A stretch of 64,000 nucleotides of DNA from Psychromicrobium lacuslunae. Lineage in GTDB: Bacteria; Actinomycetota; Actinomycetes; Actinomycetales; Micrococcaceae. Location of the stretch: NCBI RefSeq assembly GCF_000950575.1, contig NZ_CP011005.1, forward strand, positions 1,860,001-1,924,000. The letters run 5' to 3'. Of this stretch, positions 7,614 to 15,548 are shown one piece after another. The position numbers were made by a program, and so were the translations under genes. Position 1 is the stretch's first letter. Each line of letters starts with the position of its first letter. A model generated the notes under the pieces. It did no database searches. It saw only the letters and a program-made list of their open reading frames with translations, and had not been told where the DNA came from.

Positions 7614-8897
7614 TTAGCGTGAAGGGTAGGCACGCTCCTGCGCACCGGTGTAAAGCTGCCGCGGTCGGCCAATTTTGGTCTCCGGGTCCTGAATCATTTC
7701 CCGCCACTGTGCGATCCAGCCGGGCAGCCGGCCCATCGCGAAGAGCACGGTGAACATCTTTTCCGGGAAGCCCATCGCCTTGTAGATCACGCCGGTGTAG
7801 AAGTCGACGTTCGGGTAAAGCCGACGATCGACGAAGTACTGATCGGTCAGCGCGGTTTCTTCAAGTTTCATCGCGATGTCGAGCAACTCATCGTTGCCGC
7901 CCAGCCGGGAGAGGATCTCGTTGGCGGTGGCCTTGACGATCTTGGCACGCGGATCGTAGTTCTTGTAGACGCGGTGACCGAAGCCCATCAGTTTAATGCC
8001 GGCTTCCTTGTTCTTCACCCGCTCGACGAACTTCTCCACCGGCTCGCCGCTGGCTTGAATCTGTCGGAGCATGTTCAAAACAGCCTCATTTGCGCCACCG
8101 TGCAAGGGGCCAAAGAGCGCGTTGACGCCGGCAGAAATGGAGGCGAACATATTCGCGTTTGAACTACCGACCAGGCGTACCGTCGAGGTGGAGCAGTTCT
8201 GCTCATGGTCAGCATGCAGAATCAGCAACAGATCTAGCGCTTTGACCATCACCGGGTCCAGCTCGTATTGCTCCGCGGGCAGACCGAAGCAGAGCCGCAG
8301 GAAATTCTCCACCAGGTTCATCGAATTGTCCGGGTAAAGCATGGCCTGACCAATTGACTTCTTGTGCGCATAGGCGGCAATCACCGGTAACTTGGCGAGG
8401 AGCCGGATGGTGGAAAGCTCAACCTGGTCCTTATCGAAGGGATCGAGCGAATCCTGATAGAAGGTGGAAAGCGCCGAGACCGCCGAGGAGAGCACCGGCA
8501 TTGGGTGCGCATCGCGCGGGAACCCTCCGAAGAAGCCTTTAAGGTCTTCGTGCAGCAGGGTGTGCCGACGAATTTTCTCGTCGAAGGCGGTCAGTTCGCT
8601 TGGCGAGGGCAGGTTCCCGTAGATCAGCAGGTAAGAAACTTCAAGGAAACTGGAATGCTGTGCCAGCTCCTCAATCGGGTAGCCCCGGTAGCGCAGGATG
8701 CCGGCGTCACCGTCAATGTAGGTGATGGCTGATTTAGTGGCAGCGGTGTTCACGAAGCCGGGATCGTAGGTCACTACGCCGGTCTTCGACAGCAACTTGG
8801 AGACGTCATAGCCGTCGTTGCCTTCAGCTGCCTTGACTCTGGGCAGGTCGAGTTGACCGCCGTCAAAGTTCAGTGTGGCACCTGTTCCTTCAGTCAT
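7614..8897 (-). CDS. gltA: citrate synthase
   Basis: This enzyme condenses oxaloacetate and acetyl-CoA to citrate, the entry step of the TCA cycle. The 427-residue length fits the hexameric type I enzyme of Gram-negatives and actinobacteria. Active-site landmarks are visible: the histidine in FGPLHGGANEAV, the histidine in GFGHRVYKNYDPRA and the aspartate in NVDFYTGVIY. The N-terminus carries the short beta-rich extension of this type. It is a single gene with its own terminator hairpin and an upstream gap of about 100 bases that should contain its promoter. Confidence 0.96.
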   Translation of the reverse strand: MTEGTGATLNFDGGQLDLPRVKAAEGNDGYDVSKLLSKTGVVTYDPGFVNTAATKSAITYIDGDAGILRYRGYPIEELAQHSSFLEVSYLLIYGNLPSPSELTAFDEKIRRHTLLHEDLKGFFGGFPRDAHPMPVLSSAVSALSTFYQDSLDPFDKDQVELSTIRLLAKLPVIAAYAHKKSIGQAMLYPDNSMNLVENFLRLCFGLPAEQYELDPVMVKALDLLLILHADHEQNCSTSTVRLVGSSNANMFASISAGVNALFGPLHGGANEAVLNMLRQIQASGEPVEKFVERVKNKEAGIKLMGFGHRVYKNYDPRAKIVKATANEILSRLGGNDELLDIAMKLEETALTDQYFVDRRLYPNVDFYTGVIYKAMGFPEKMFTVLFAMGRLPGWIAQWREMIQDPETKIGRPRQLYTGAQERAYPSR

Positions 8898-9000
8898 GAA
8901 GTTCCCCTTCGATATTGCGCGGGTTTTGGATTACAAAGTCGTCGCATTAAGAAACTACCGCCCGGCACGCTCTGAGTGCTAATCCCTGTTCGACCAGCAT

Positions 9001-10131
9001 TCATTGCAATCGTTTGACCGCGGCCGCAACGCGCTCATCACTTCCGGTAAGTGCAACCCTGACGAAGCCCTCGCCCGCTGCACCATAAAAGACTCCCGGT
9101 CCCACCAGGATGCCACGTTCCGCAAAGCGGTCGAGCGTGCTCCAGGAATCGAGTTGCGGCTGTTCTGGTGCTGGACGCGCCCACAGATAAAGGCCTCCAT
9201 CCGAACCGTGAATATCGAGCCCAAAAGACTCCAAGGCGGGCTGCAGAGCGTCCCGACGCGCCCGGTAAAGATCCTTCTGTCGCTGCACGTGTTCGTCATC
9301 GCTCAGTGCGGCGGTCATCGCTTGCTGCACGGGCCACGGCACCATCATGCCCGCGTGTTTGCGGCTGTTCAGCAAATTCTTGATCAGTTCCTGATCACCG
9401 GCGATAAAAGCCGCCCGGTAGCCAGCCAGATTTGACTGTTTGGAAAGCGAATAGACAGCTAACAGCCGATCGAACGAGCCTTGAGTCACCGCGGGGTCCA
9501 GCACACTGGGAACGCCGCTCTCCCAGTCTCCCCAGCCCAGTTCCGCATAGCATTCGTCCGAGGCGACCACCGCGTCGATTTCTCTGGCCTGGGCTACTAG
9601 CTCGGCGAGTTCTTCCCGACTGCGGATCTCCCCGGTCGGGTTACCCGGAGAGTTGATCCAGACCAGCCGCACCTTGGCCCTGGTGTCGTCATCGAGTTCG
9701 CTGAGCGAATCGGCAGCGATCGCTGTCGCACCGGCAAAAATGGCACCCATATCGTAGGTGGGATAGGCAACCGAGGGGCGCACCACGACATCGCCCGGGC
9801 CCAGGCCCAGCAGCAGCGGTAGCCAAGCCACCATCTCTTTGGAGCCAACCGTCGGAAGCACCTGTTCGGCCGAGAGCCCGCTGACTCCGCGACGACGGGC
9901 AAACCAATCCACAATGGTCTTTCGGAGCTCCGTGCTGCCCTGGGTCGTCGGGTAGCCATGCGCATCGGTGGCGGCTTTCAGGGCGTCCTGAATAAGTTGT
10001 GGAGTGGCATCGACCGGGGTGCCAATGGAGAGATCGACAATACCGTCCGGGTGCTGCCTCGCCTTTTCCGCATAGGGGGCCACGGCTTCCCAGGGATATT
10101 CGGGTAATTGCAGACCAAATGGCTTAGCCAT
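9001..10131 (-). CDS. dapC: N-succinyldiaminopimelate aminotransferase
   Basis: DapC converts N-succinyl-2-amino-6-ketopimelate to N-succinyl-LL-DAP with glutamate as amino donor, between DapD and DapE. I placed the start at the ATG at 10131 (376 residues, MAKPFGLQLPEYPW); the longer frame adds ten basic residues inside the ferredoxin gene. Class I aminotransferase marks are clear: INSPGNPTGE, and the PLP lysine in VYSLSKQSNLAGYR. It overlaps the 3' end of the ferredoxin gene by 8 bases, an arrangement common in actinobacteria. Together with dapE and dapD, most of the succinylase branch lies within 6.4 kb. Confidence 0.92.
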   Translation of the reverse strand: MAKPFGLQLPEYPWEAVAPYAEKARQHPDGIVDLSIGTPVDATPQLIQDALKAATDAHGYPTTQGSTELRKTIVDWFARRRGVSGLSAEQVLPTVGSKEMVAWLPLLLGLGPGDVVVRPSVAYPTYDMGAIFAGATAIAADSLSELDDDTRAKVRLVWINSPGNPTGEIRSREELAELVAQAREIDAVVASDECYAELGWGDWESGVPSVLDPAVTQGSFDRLLAVYSLSKQSNLAGYRAAFIAGDQELIKNLLNSRKHAGMMVPWPVQQAMTAALSDDEHVQRQKDLYRARRDALQPALESFGLDIHGSDGGLYLWARPAPEQPQLDSWSTLDRFAERGILVGPGVFYGAAGEGFVRVALTGSDERVAAAVKRLQ

Positions 10132-10453
10132 GGTCTTGGTTCTGCGGCGGCAACGCTGCAATGAAGGCGTGGTCGTAGCCGGTGTTGCCCACCTTGGCTG
10201 CCCCGCCCGGCGAACCTAGTTCGTTAAAGAACTCGACATTTGCCTTGTAATACTCAGCCCATTCATCGGGGACGTCATCTTCGTAATAAATCGCCTCAAC
10301 CGGGCAGACCGGTTCGCAGGCGCCGCAGTCAACACATTCATCGGGGTGGATGTAGAGCGAACGTTCGCCCTCGTAGATACAGTCAACCGGGCACTCATCA
10401 ATACAGGCCTTGTCTTTTACATCCACGCACGGCTGTGCGATTACGTACGTCAC
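10124..10453 (-). CDS. fdxA: seven-iron ferredoxin
   Basis: This 109-residue electron carrier has both cluster motifs: one with spaced cysteines in CVDVKDKACIDECPVDCIY, expected for the 3Fe-4S/4Fe-4S pair of FdxA-type proteins, and CVDCGACEPVCP for a 4Fe-4S cluster. It is acidic and cytosolic, and co-transcribed with dapC (8-base overlap). The redox partner is not identifiable here. The upstream 200 bases, shared divergently with the gene at 10657, should contain the promoter. Confidence 0.94.
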   Translation of the reverse strand: MTYVIAQPCVDVKDKACIDECPVDCIYEGERSLYIHPDECVDCGACEPVCPVEAIYYEDDVPDEWAEYYKANVEFFNELGSPGGAAKVGNTGYDHAFIAALPPQNQDHG

Positions 10454-10656
10454 GTCCCAACCTTCCTATCCTGCGCTCAAAGCAGACTTTCCTATTATCC
10501 CCCAACCGAGCCTTCTTCTCGCACTCGCGCTGCCCAGGAGAGTCCGATGGCTTCCGGATGGCCCGCTGTCACCTCATTGGCCTATCTCGAAACCACTTCA
10601 CTCTCATGAAGTCCCGAAGCTCGACGCGGGGCTTGGGCGGGATTTAGCATGACGGA

Positions 10657-10872
10657 GTGAGTTTCCTAGACGATATTGAGATCGGCACCCGGATCGTGGC
10701 CCGCTATCGCGTCACCGGACCGCTACCGCTGACTGATGCCGTCGGTAATCTACTCTCACGAGATCGTGAACGGATTTCGGTGGAGACTAAACGCGGCGTG
10801 GTGACAATAGGGCGAGCGGATATCGTGGCTGCCAAAGAAGTCCCGGCTCCCCCACGGCGTCGTCCACAATAG
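10657..10872 (+). CDS. small SH3-like domain protein
   Basis: This 71-residue protein starts at a GTG. The sequence GTRIVARYRVTGPLPLTDAVG followed by ISVETKRGVVTI and DIVAAKEVPAPP resembles the N-terminal beta-barrel domain fused to GNAT acetyltransferases of the Rv0428c type in actinobacteria. The acetyltransferase part is absent: the frame stops after a Pro/Arg tail, and what follows is pdxK. It may be a normal stand-alone small protein of this lineage or a fragment of the fused form. It is divergent from fdxA and 49 bases upstream of pdxK. Confidence 0.6.
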   Translation: MSFLDDIEIGTRIVARYRVTGPLPLTDAVGNLLSRDRERISVETKRGVVTIGRADIVAAKEVPAPPRRRPQ

Positions 10873-10921
10873 ACCTACTGGGGCAGGATCGGTCCGTCGT
10901 GGCTCACGGTAAAGTGGGAAG

Positions 10922-11743
10922 ATGACTTCCGCACAAAATAATCCTGCTATCGCGCTGACCATCGCTGGTTCTGAGGCAACCGGAGGCGCTGGCGCCCAAG
11001 CCGATCTGAAGACCTTCCAGCAACTCGGAGTTTTTGGCATTGTCGCGCTCAGCTGCATTGTTTCCTTCGACCCGAAGCAGGACTGGAATCACCGTTTTGT
11101 GCCGGTCGATCCGCAAGTCATCGCCGATCAGCTTGAAGCAATAACTGCCGCTTACCAGCCGACGCAGCTCGATACCGTGAAAATCGGTATGCTGGGCACC
11201 CCCGCTACCATCGACACCGTGGCTCAGTCCTTGGCTAACCGTGATTGGAAGAATGTGGTGCTCGATCCGGTGCTGATCTGCAAGGGTCAGGAGCCAGGGG
11301 CTGCGCTCGACACCGACCAAGCTCTTAAAGCGCAGATCCTGCCCAAAGCCAGCTTTGTCACGCCAAACCATTTTGAATCACTCTCGCTCTCCGGCCTAGC
11401 GGAAATCAGCACGGTTGAACACCTCAAGGAGGCGGCGCAACGCATTTACGACGCTTCCGGTGCAACTGTTTTGGCCAAGGGTGGCGTGCGTCTGGCCGGC
11501 AGTGAGGCGGTGGATGTATTTTATGACGGCACTTCGCTCGAGGTCCTGAGCAGCCCTAAGGTCGGCGAGGTGGCGGTATCCGGCGCTGGCTGCTCATTGG
11601 CGGCGGCGGTAGCGGCGGAGCTAGCGAAGGGTGCCAGTCCGATCGATGCCGCCCGAGCGGCTAAGCATTTCGTCACTAAGGCTATTCAAGCACGGGTCGC
11701 CTCCCAGGCACCCTTCGATGCGGTCTGGCAAGGCGCGCGTTAG
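10922..11743 (+). CDS. pdxK: pyridoxine/pyridoxal kinase of the ThiD-like PdxK type
   Basis: This 273-residue ribokinase-fold enzyme probably phosphorylates pyridoxal/pyridoxine, or possibly hydroxymethylpyrimidine. LTIAGSEATGGAGAQADLKT is the family opening. DPKQDWNHRFVPVD closely recalls Bacillus PdxK, and VVLDPVLICKG and VSGAGCSLAAAVAAELAKGA are the substrate and anion-hole segments. In the last motif the position often Thr is Ser, following GAGC as in PdxK rather than GTGC as in typical ThiD. The start is the ATG at 10922 with GTGGGAAG just upstream. It converges on mshB with a 4-base overlap. Confidence 0.82.
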   Translation: MTSAQNNPAIALTIAGSEATGGAGAQADLKTFQQLGVFGIVALSCIVSFDPKQDWNHRFVPVDPQVIADQLEAITAAYQPTQLDTVKIGMLGTPATIDTVAQSLANRDWKNVVLDPVLICKGQEPGAALDTDQALKAQILPKASFVTPNHFESLSLSGLAEISTVEHLKEAAQRIYDASGATVLAKGGVRLAGSEAVDVFYDGTSLEVLSSPKVGEVAVSGAGCSLAAAVAAELAKGASPIDAARAAKHFVTKAIQARVASQAPFDAVWQGAR

Positions 11744-13089
11744 CGATTCTGCGTTTTGGCCTTGCGGCGTAGCGCTGCAATCAAGGCGGGCAGCATGCTT
11801 AGCAAGGTCACCACGGCTATCCCGTAGAGCCAAAGCGAACCCGCCAGATTTCCTAGAATCAGCGGGGCTGGTCCACGGGGGATCGAAAATATTACACATG
11901 TGGCATACGTAATGATTCCCAGCAGCAAGCCCATGGTGACTGAGCGCGCCCAGGCGCTCAGCAGGGTGATTGTCGAGCCCAATAACACCAATGCCAGGAG
12001 AGCACCCCATGGCAATTGCCAGTCCCCTAGGGTTGAGGTGCGTGAATGCAGCATGGTACCCAAAGCCGCCACCAGCACCCCGGCAAGCACCGAGCTTAGC
12101 GTGTAACCAAGCCAGTCGGTGAGACTGCGTTTGGCAGTCGCTCCGGCGGGGCTAAGCAGGCCTTGCCTCGCCTGATGCTCGGTGGCAGAGATCCGCAACA
12201 GTTGGAAGCCTTCGCGGGCGGAGAGTGGGCGAAAGCTAAGATCGCTCAACGCAAAACGATTGTGCTCCACGAGAATCTGGGTTTGGTGCGCCCGCATTGC
12301 CTCTCGTTTGGCAGCCAGTTCGCCGTCGATCCAAAACACCTCGGCGGCTGGATCGTGCGGACGCTCCGCGCGGTCCGAAAGGATTGAATAGCTCAGTGGC
12401 ACATTCCAAGCGGCGTGCTGCGAATCTGCACTCGTGGCCGCTAGTTCTAGCGCCGCGACCGTCATCTGATGGGTTCTGACGTGGTCCGGATGACCGTAGC
12501 CTCCATCGGCGGCGTAGCTGATCACAACATCTGGCCGCAGCGCGCGAATCAGCGCCGCGGTATGCCCGGCAACTTCCTCAAGTGGGGCTCGCGAAAACGA
12601 ACCGGGCAATACCTTCGCTGCGGCCTGCGCTCGCCCGTCGCTCCCCCAGGACATCCCAGAATCCCGGTAGACGGTGGCTGGTTCTCCGGGAGCGAGCGCC
12701 AAGCCTTGGCCTAAGAAGAAATGCTGCTGGACCCCGAGCGCGGCTACCGCTTGCCCCAGTTCGGCTTCGCGTACCCGAGCGAGCCCGCGGCCGCCGTCGT
12801 CCACGGCTCCGGGCAGTCCCTGCTCGAGGTGTTTTAGCTCAGCCGGGATGACCTCGCCCAGCTCACCGCGAGTAGAGGTTAACAGGCTGACCTCCGCCCC
12901 GGAGTGGGCGAAGTAAGCCATCGTCCCCCCAGTGGCAATCGACTCATCATCGGGATGCGCGTGCACCAACAGCAGCCGGTACTTGCCATCCGCCGCTGCC
13001 GGAACTGCGGGCAGGAATCCGGGGGGAAACACCTGATCAGGCGTTAGCGGAAGCTGCGGCTTGGTTACGCGCGCGAGCAGCCTTAACAC
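11740..13089 (-). CDS. mshB: MshB-like mycothiol deacetylase with C-terminal membrane domain
   Basis: MshB removes acetyl from GlcNAc-inositol in mycothiol synthesis. The PIG-L/LmbE deacetylase domain fills about residues 35-300, with zinc motifs VHAHPDDESIA near the start and GHPDHVRTHQ further on. After a linker come four hydrophobic helices (for example LSSVLAGVLVAALGTM and LWLYGIAVVTLLSMLPAL), an added membrane part not present in the Mycobacterium enzyme. The start shown is a GTG at 13089 inside typA; a GTG at 13032, four bases after the typA stop, would give 430 residues and is as likely. Same-strand contact with typA suggests co-transcription. Confidence 0.8.
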   Translation of the reverse strand: MLRLLARVTKPQLPLTPDQVFPPGFLPAVPAAADGKYRLLLVHAHPDDESIATGGTMAYFAHSGAEVSLLTSTRGELGEVIPAELKHLEQGLPGAVDDGGRGLARVREAELGQAVAALGVQQHFFLGQGLALAPGEPATVYRDSGMSWGSDGRAQAAAKVLPGSFSRAPLEEVAGHTAALIRALRPDVVISYAADGGYGHPDHVRTHQMTVAALELAATSADSQHAAWNVPLSYSILSDRAERPHDPAAEVFWIDGELAAKREAMRAHQTQILVEHNRFALSDLSFRPLSAREGFQLLRISATEHQARQGLLSPAGATAKRSLTDWLGYTLSSVLAGVLVAALGTMLHSRTSTLGDWQLPWGALLALVLLGSTITLLSAWARSVTMGLLLGIITYATCVIFSIPRGPAPLILGNLAGSLWLYGIAVVTLLSMLPALIAALRRKAKTQNR

Positions 13090-14962
13090 GGTCTGAGGCG
13101 TTCAAGATGAGTTTGCGGATCCGAATGGCTTCCGGGGTGACCTCGACACACTCATCCTCGCGAGCAAACTCCAGCGACTCTTCCAGCGTCAGCACGCGCG
13201 GCGGAGTCAGATTTTCGAAGCTATCGGAGGAAGCCGCACGCATATTGGTGAGCTTCTTTTCTCGGGTGATATTGACGTCCATATCGTCGGCGCGCGAGTT
13301 CTCGCCGACGATCATGCCCTCGTACACCTCTGAAGTCGGCTGCACGAAGAAGGAGCCACGCTCCTGCAGGTTGATCATCGCGAACGGCGTAACAACGCCG
13401 GCACGGTCAGCGATCATCGAACCGTTGGTACGGTATTCGATCGGTCCTGCCCACGGCTCATAGCCTTCGGCGATAGAAGAGGCAATACCGGCACCGCGGG
13501 TGTCGGTCAGGAACTTGGTCCGGAAGCCGATCAGGCCACGCGCCGGCACAATGAATTCCATCCGGCACCAGCCGGTGCCGTGGTTGGCCATATTGGTCAT
13601 CCGGCCCTTGCGAGCGGCCATCAGCTGGGTGACAGCACCAAGGTATTCTTCCGGTACGTCAATGGTCATATGTTCCATCGGCTCGTTGACCTTGCCGTCG
13701 ATGGTCTTGGTCACCACTTGCGGCTTGCCAACGGTCAGCTCAAAGCCTTCGCGGCGCATCTGCTCCACCAGGATAGCCAAGGCCAATTCGCCACGGCCCT
13801 GGACTTCCCAAGCATCCGGACGAGTGGTCGGCAGCACGCGCAAGGAAACGTTACCGATCAGCTCTTTATCGAGGCGATCCTTGACCTGGCGTGCGGTCAC
13901 CTTCGCGCCCTTGACCTTACCGGCCAGCGGGGAGGTGTTAATACCAATAGTCATTGAGATGGCCGGATCATCAACGGTGATCAGCGGCAGCGGCTGGGGG
14001 TTTTCCAGGTCGGTCAGGGTTTCGCCGATGGTGATGTCTTCAATACCGGCGACGGCAACGATCTCACCCGGGCCAGCGGACTCTGCTGGCACTCGCTCCA
14101 GGGCTTTGGTGGCCAATAGTTCGGTGATCTTGACATTCTTCAGGGTGCCATCGTGACGTGCCCAGGCAACCGTCTGTCCCTTACGCAGGGTGCCGTTGAA
14201 AATACGCAGCAGCGCCAGACGGCCCAGGAACGGCGAAGCGTCCAGGTTGGTGACATGAGCCTGCAGCACACCCTCGGGATCGTAGGTCGGGGCCGGGATA
14301 TGCTCAAGGATCGCCTTGAAAAGCGGCTCCAGGTTGTCGTTGTCGGGGGCAGCGCCGTTGGCCGGCTGATCAAGCGAGGCAGCACCAACCTTGGCGGCCG
14401 CGTAGACAACGGGAACGTTCAGCACGGCGTCCAGGTCGAGGTCCGGAACTTCGTCCGCCAGGTCGCTGGCCAAGCCGAGCAACAGATCCATTGACTCGTG
14501 CACGACCTCGTCGATCCGCGCATCGGGACGATCGGTCTTGTTCACCAGAAGAATCACCGGCAGCTTCGCAGCCAGGGCTTTACGCAGCACGAAGCGGGTC
14601 TGCGGCAACGGTCCCTCGGAGGCGTCAACCAGGAGCACAACACCGTCAACCATTGATAGGCCACGCTCCACCTCGCCGCCGAAGTCGGCGTGCCCGGGGG
14701 TGTCAATGACGTTAATGGTGACGGTCTCGCCGTTTGAGGACGGACCGTTGTAGGCCACCGTGGTGTTCTTGGCCAGGATGGTGATGCCCTTTTCGCGCTC
14801 CAGGTCACCGGAATCCATCACTCGATCGGCCACCACTCCGTGTTCGGCGAAGGAGTGAGTCTGCTTCAACATCGCGTCCACCAAGGTGGTCTTGCCGTGG
14901 TCAACGTGCGCGACGATGGCTACATTGCGCAGATCGCTGCGCGAGGCGGTGTTATTGGACAT
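13037..14962 (-). CDS. typA: ribosome-associated GTPase TypA/BipA
   Basis: This 641-residue translational GTPase acts in ribosome assembly and stress adaptation. The G domain opens with AIVAHVDHGKTTLVDAML, then the DTPGHADFGGEVERG and NKTDRPDAR motifs. EF-G-like domains follow, and the C-terminal region specific to TypA contains ANHGTGWCRMEF and RGLIGFRTKF. Its length is slightly greater than E. coli BipA because of the Ala-rich tail. The start ATG is at 14962. mshB follows with overlap or near contact. Confidence 0.96.
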   Translation of the reverse strand: MSNNTASRSDLRNVAIVAHVDHGKTTLVDAMLKQTHSFAEHGVVADRVMDSGDLEREKGITILAKNTTVAYNGPSSNGETVTINVIDTPGHADFGGEVERGLSMVDGVVLLVDASEGPLPQTRFVLRKALAAKLPVILLVNKTDRPDARIDEVVHESMDLLLGLASDLADEVPDLDLDAVLNVPVVYAAAKVGAASLDQPANGAAPDNDNLEPLFKAILEHIPAPTYDPEGVLQAHVTNLDASPFLGRLALLRIFNGTLRKGQTVAWARHDGTLKNVKITELLATKALERVPAESAGPGEIVAVAGIEDITIGETLTDLENPQPLPLITVDDPAISMTIGINTSPLAGKVKGAKVTARQVKDRLDKELIGNVSLRVLPTTRPDAWEVQGRGELALAILVEQMRREGFELTVGKPQVVTKTIDGKVNEPMEHMTIDVPEEYLGAVTQLMAARKGRMTNMANHGTGWCRMEFIVPARGLIGFRTKFLTDTRGAGIASSIAEGYEPWAGPIEYRTNGSMIADRAGVVTPFAMINLQERGSFFVQPTSEVYEGMIVGENSRADDMDVNITREKKLTNMRAASSDSFENLTPPRVLTLEESLEFAREDECVEVTPEAIRIRKLILNASDRVKAARARNQAAASANA

Positions 14963-15196
14963 GCGTGAAGATCTCGTTTCCTGTTACCAGTGGATGCGCC
15001 CGGAGCGGGCCGTACCCCGGTTGGGACGCTGGAGGATGACCGTACAGTCGCTCTGCACCATCGATCTGTTTTTAGCTTGAGTCCAGCACGACGCAACCAT
15101 GCGTCGACAGAGTACAAGTCCATTCTAGACGCTTCATTCGGCAGAGCCTAAACGAGCCGGCGCGCCAATGAGAGCACTGAGGTATCCCCAAAACCC

Positions 15197-15225
15197 TTGA
15201 CTATCGGCGTCGACCGCGACATTCT
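15197..15225 (+). promoter_or_regulatory. candidate promoter of the 73-residue secreted peptide gene
   Basis: TTGACT at 15197-15202 is a good -35 match. A weak -10 (CATTCT) lies 17 bases on, at 15220-15225; TCTAGT at 15223-15228 is an alternative. It is placed 26 bases before the ATG at 15251. Confidence 0.4.
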
Positions 15226-15250
15226 AGTAAAACCAATCAAAGGAGAAACA

Positions 15251-15472
15251 ATGAAGTTTCGAAAAGTGACCATGGCCGCGGCAGGTTTGGCGGTGCTCGG
15301 CGGCACGTTATTGGCGGCAGCACCCGCCGAAGCAGCCGGCACGGTTGTCTTCAATAACGCCAGTGCCTGCAATAGCACCCGAATGGATTACTGGCACAGC
15401 GGTGCCTATAGCTACGTCAGCAGCTGCATCGAAGCCCAAGGCGGCATGATGTGGTACTTCTACTACCGGTAA
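15251..15472 (+). CDS. small secreted two-cysteine peptide
   Basis: This 73-residue precursor starts at the ATG at 15251, with AGGAG at 15241-15245; a longer frame from 15197 has no ribosome site. The signal peptide spans residues 1-28 and ends APAEA. The mature peptide is about 45 residues, with two cysteines (precursor residues 40 and 59) and an aromatic, basic end (WYFYYR). I recognise no named family. Small size, strong translation signal, disulphide potential and its own perfect terminator suggest a secreted antimicrobial or signal peptide, but no immunity, processing or export gene is adjacent. The neighbouring oligopeptide importer converges on it, which may be coincidence. Confidence 0.7.
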   Translation: MKFRKVTMAAAGLAVLGGTLLAAAPAEAAGTVVFNNASACNSTRMDYWHSGAYSYVSSCIEAQGGMMWYFYYR

Positions 15473-15492
15473 ATCCTTGTTGCACGTTCAAA

Positions 15493-15538
15493 AATGTAGG
15501 AGCCCTCGCATGCTGATCCATGCGAGGGCTCCTACATT
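15493..15538. terminator. perfect hairpin terminator between convergent genes
   Basis: A perfect 20-bp stem (15493-15512 with 15519-15538) with a 6-base loop lies between the secreted peptide gene (+) and the end of the oligopeptide transporter operon (-). Short T-rich sequence flanks both sides, so it can end transcripts from either strand. Confidence 0.88.
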
Positions 15539-15548
15539 TATAGAGGAA

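Noticed and set aside
10240-10647. 135-codon plus frame across ferredoxin and the promoter gap
   Set aside because: It is antisense to ferredoxin in its first half and runs through the divergent promoter region; the composition is not protein-like.
13500-14156. 218-codon plus frame opposite typA
   Set aside because: It is an antisense shadow of a highly conserved gene.
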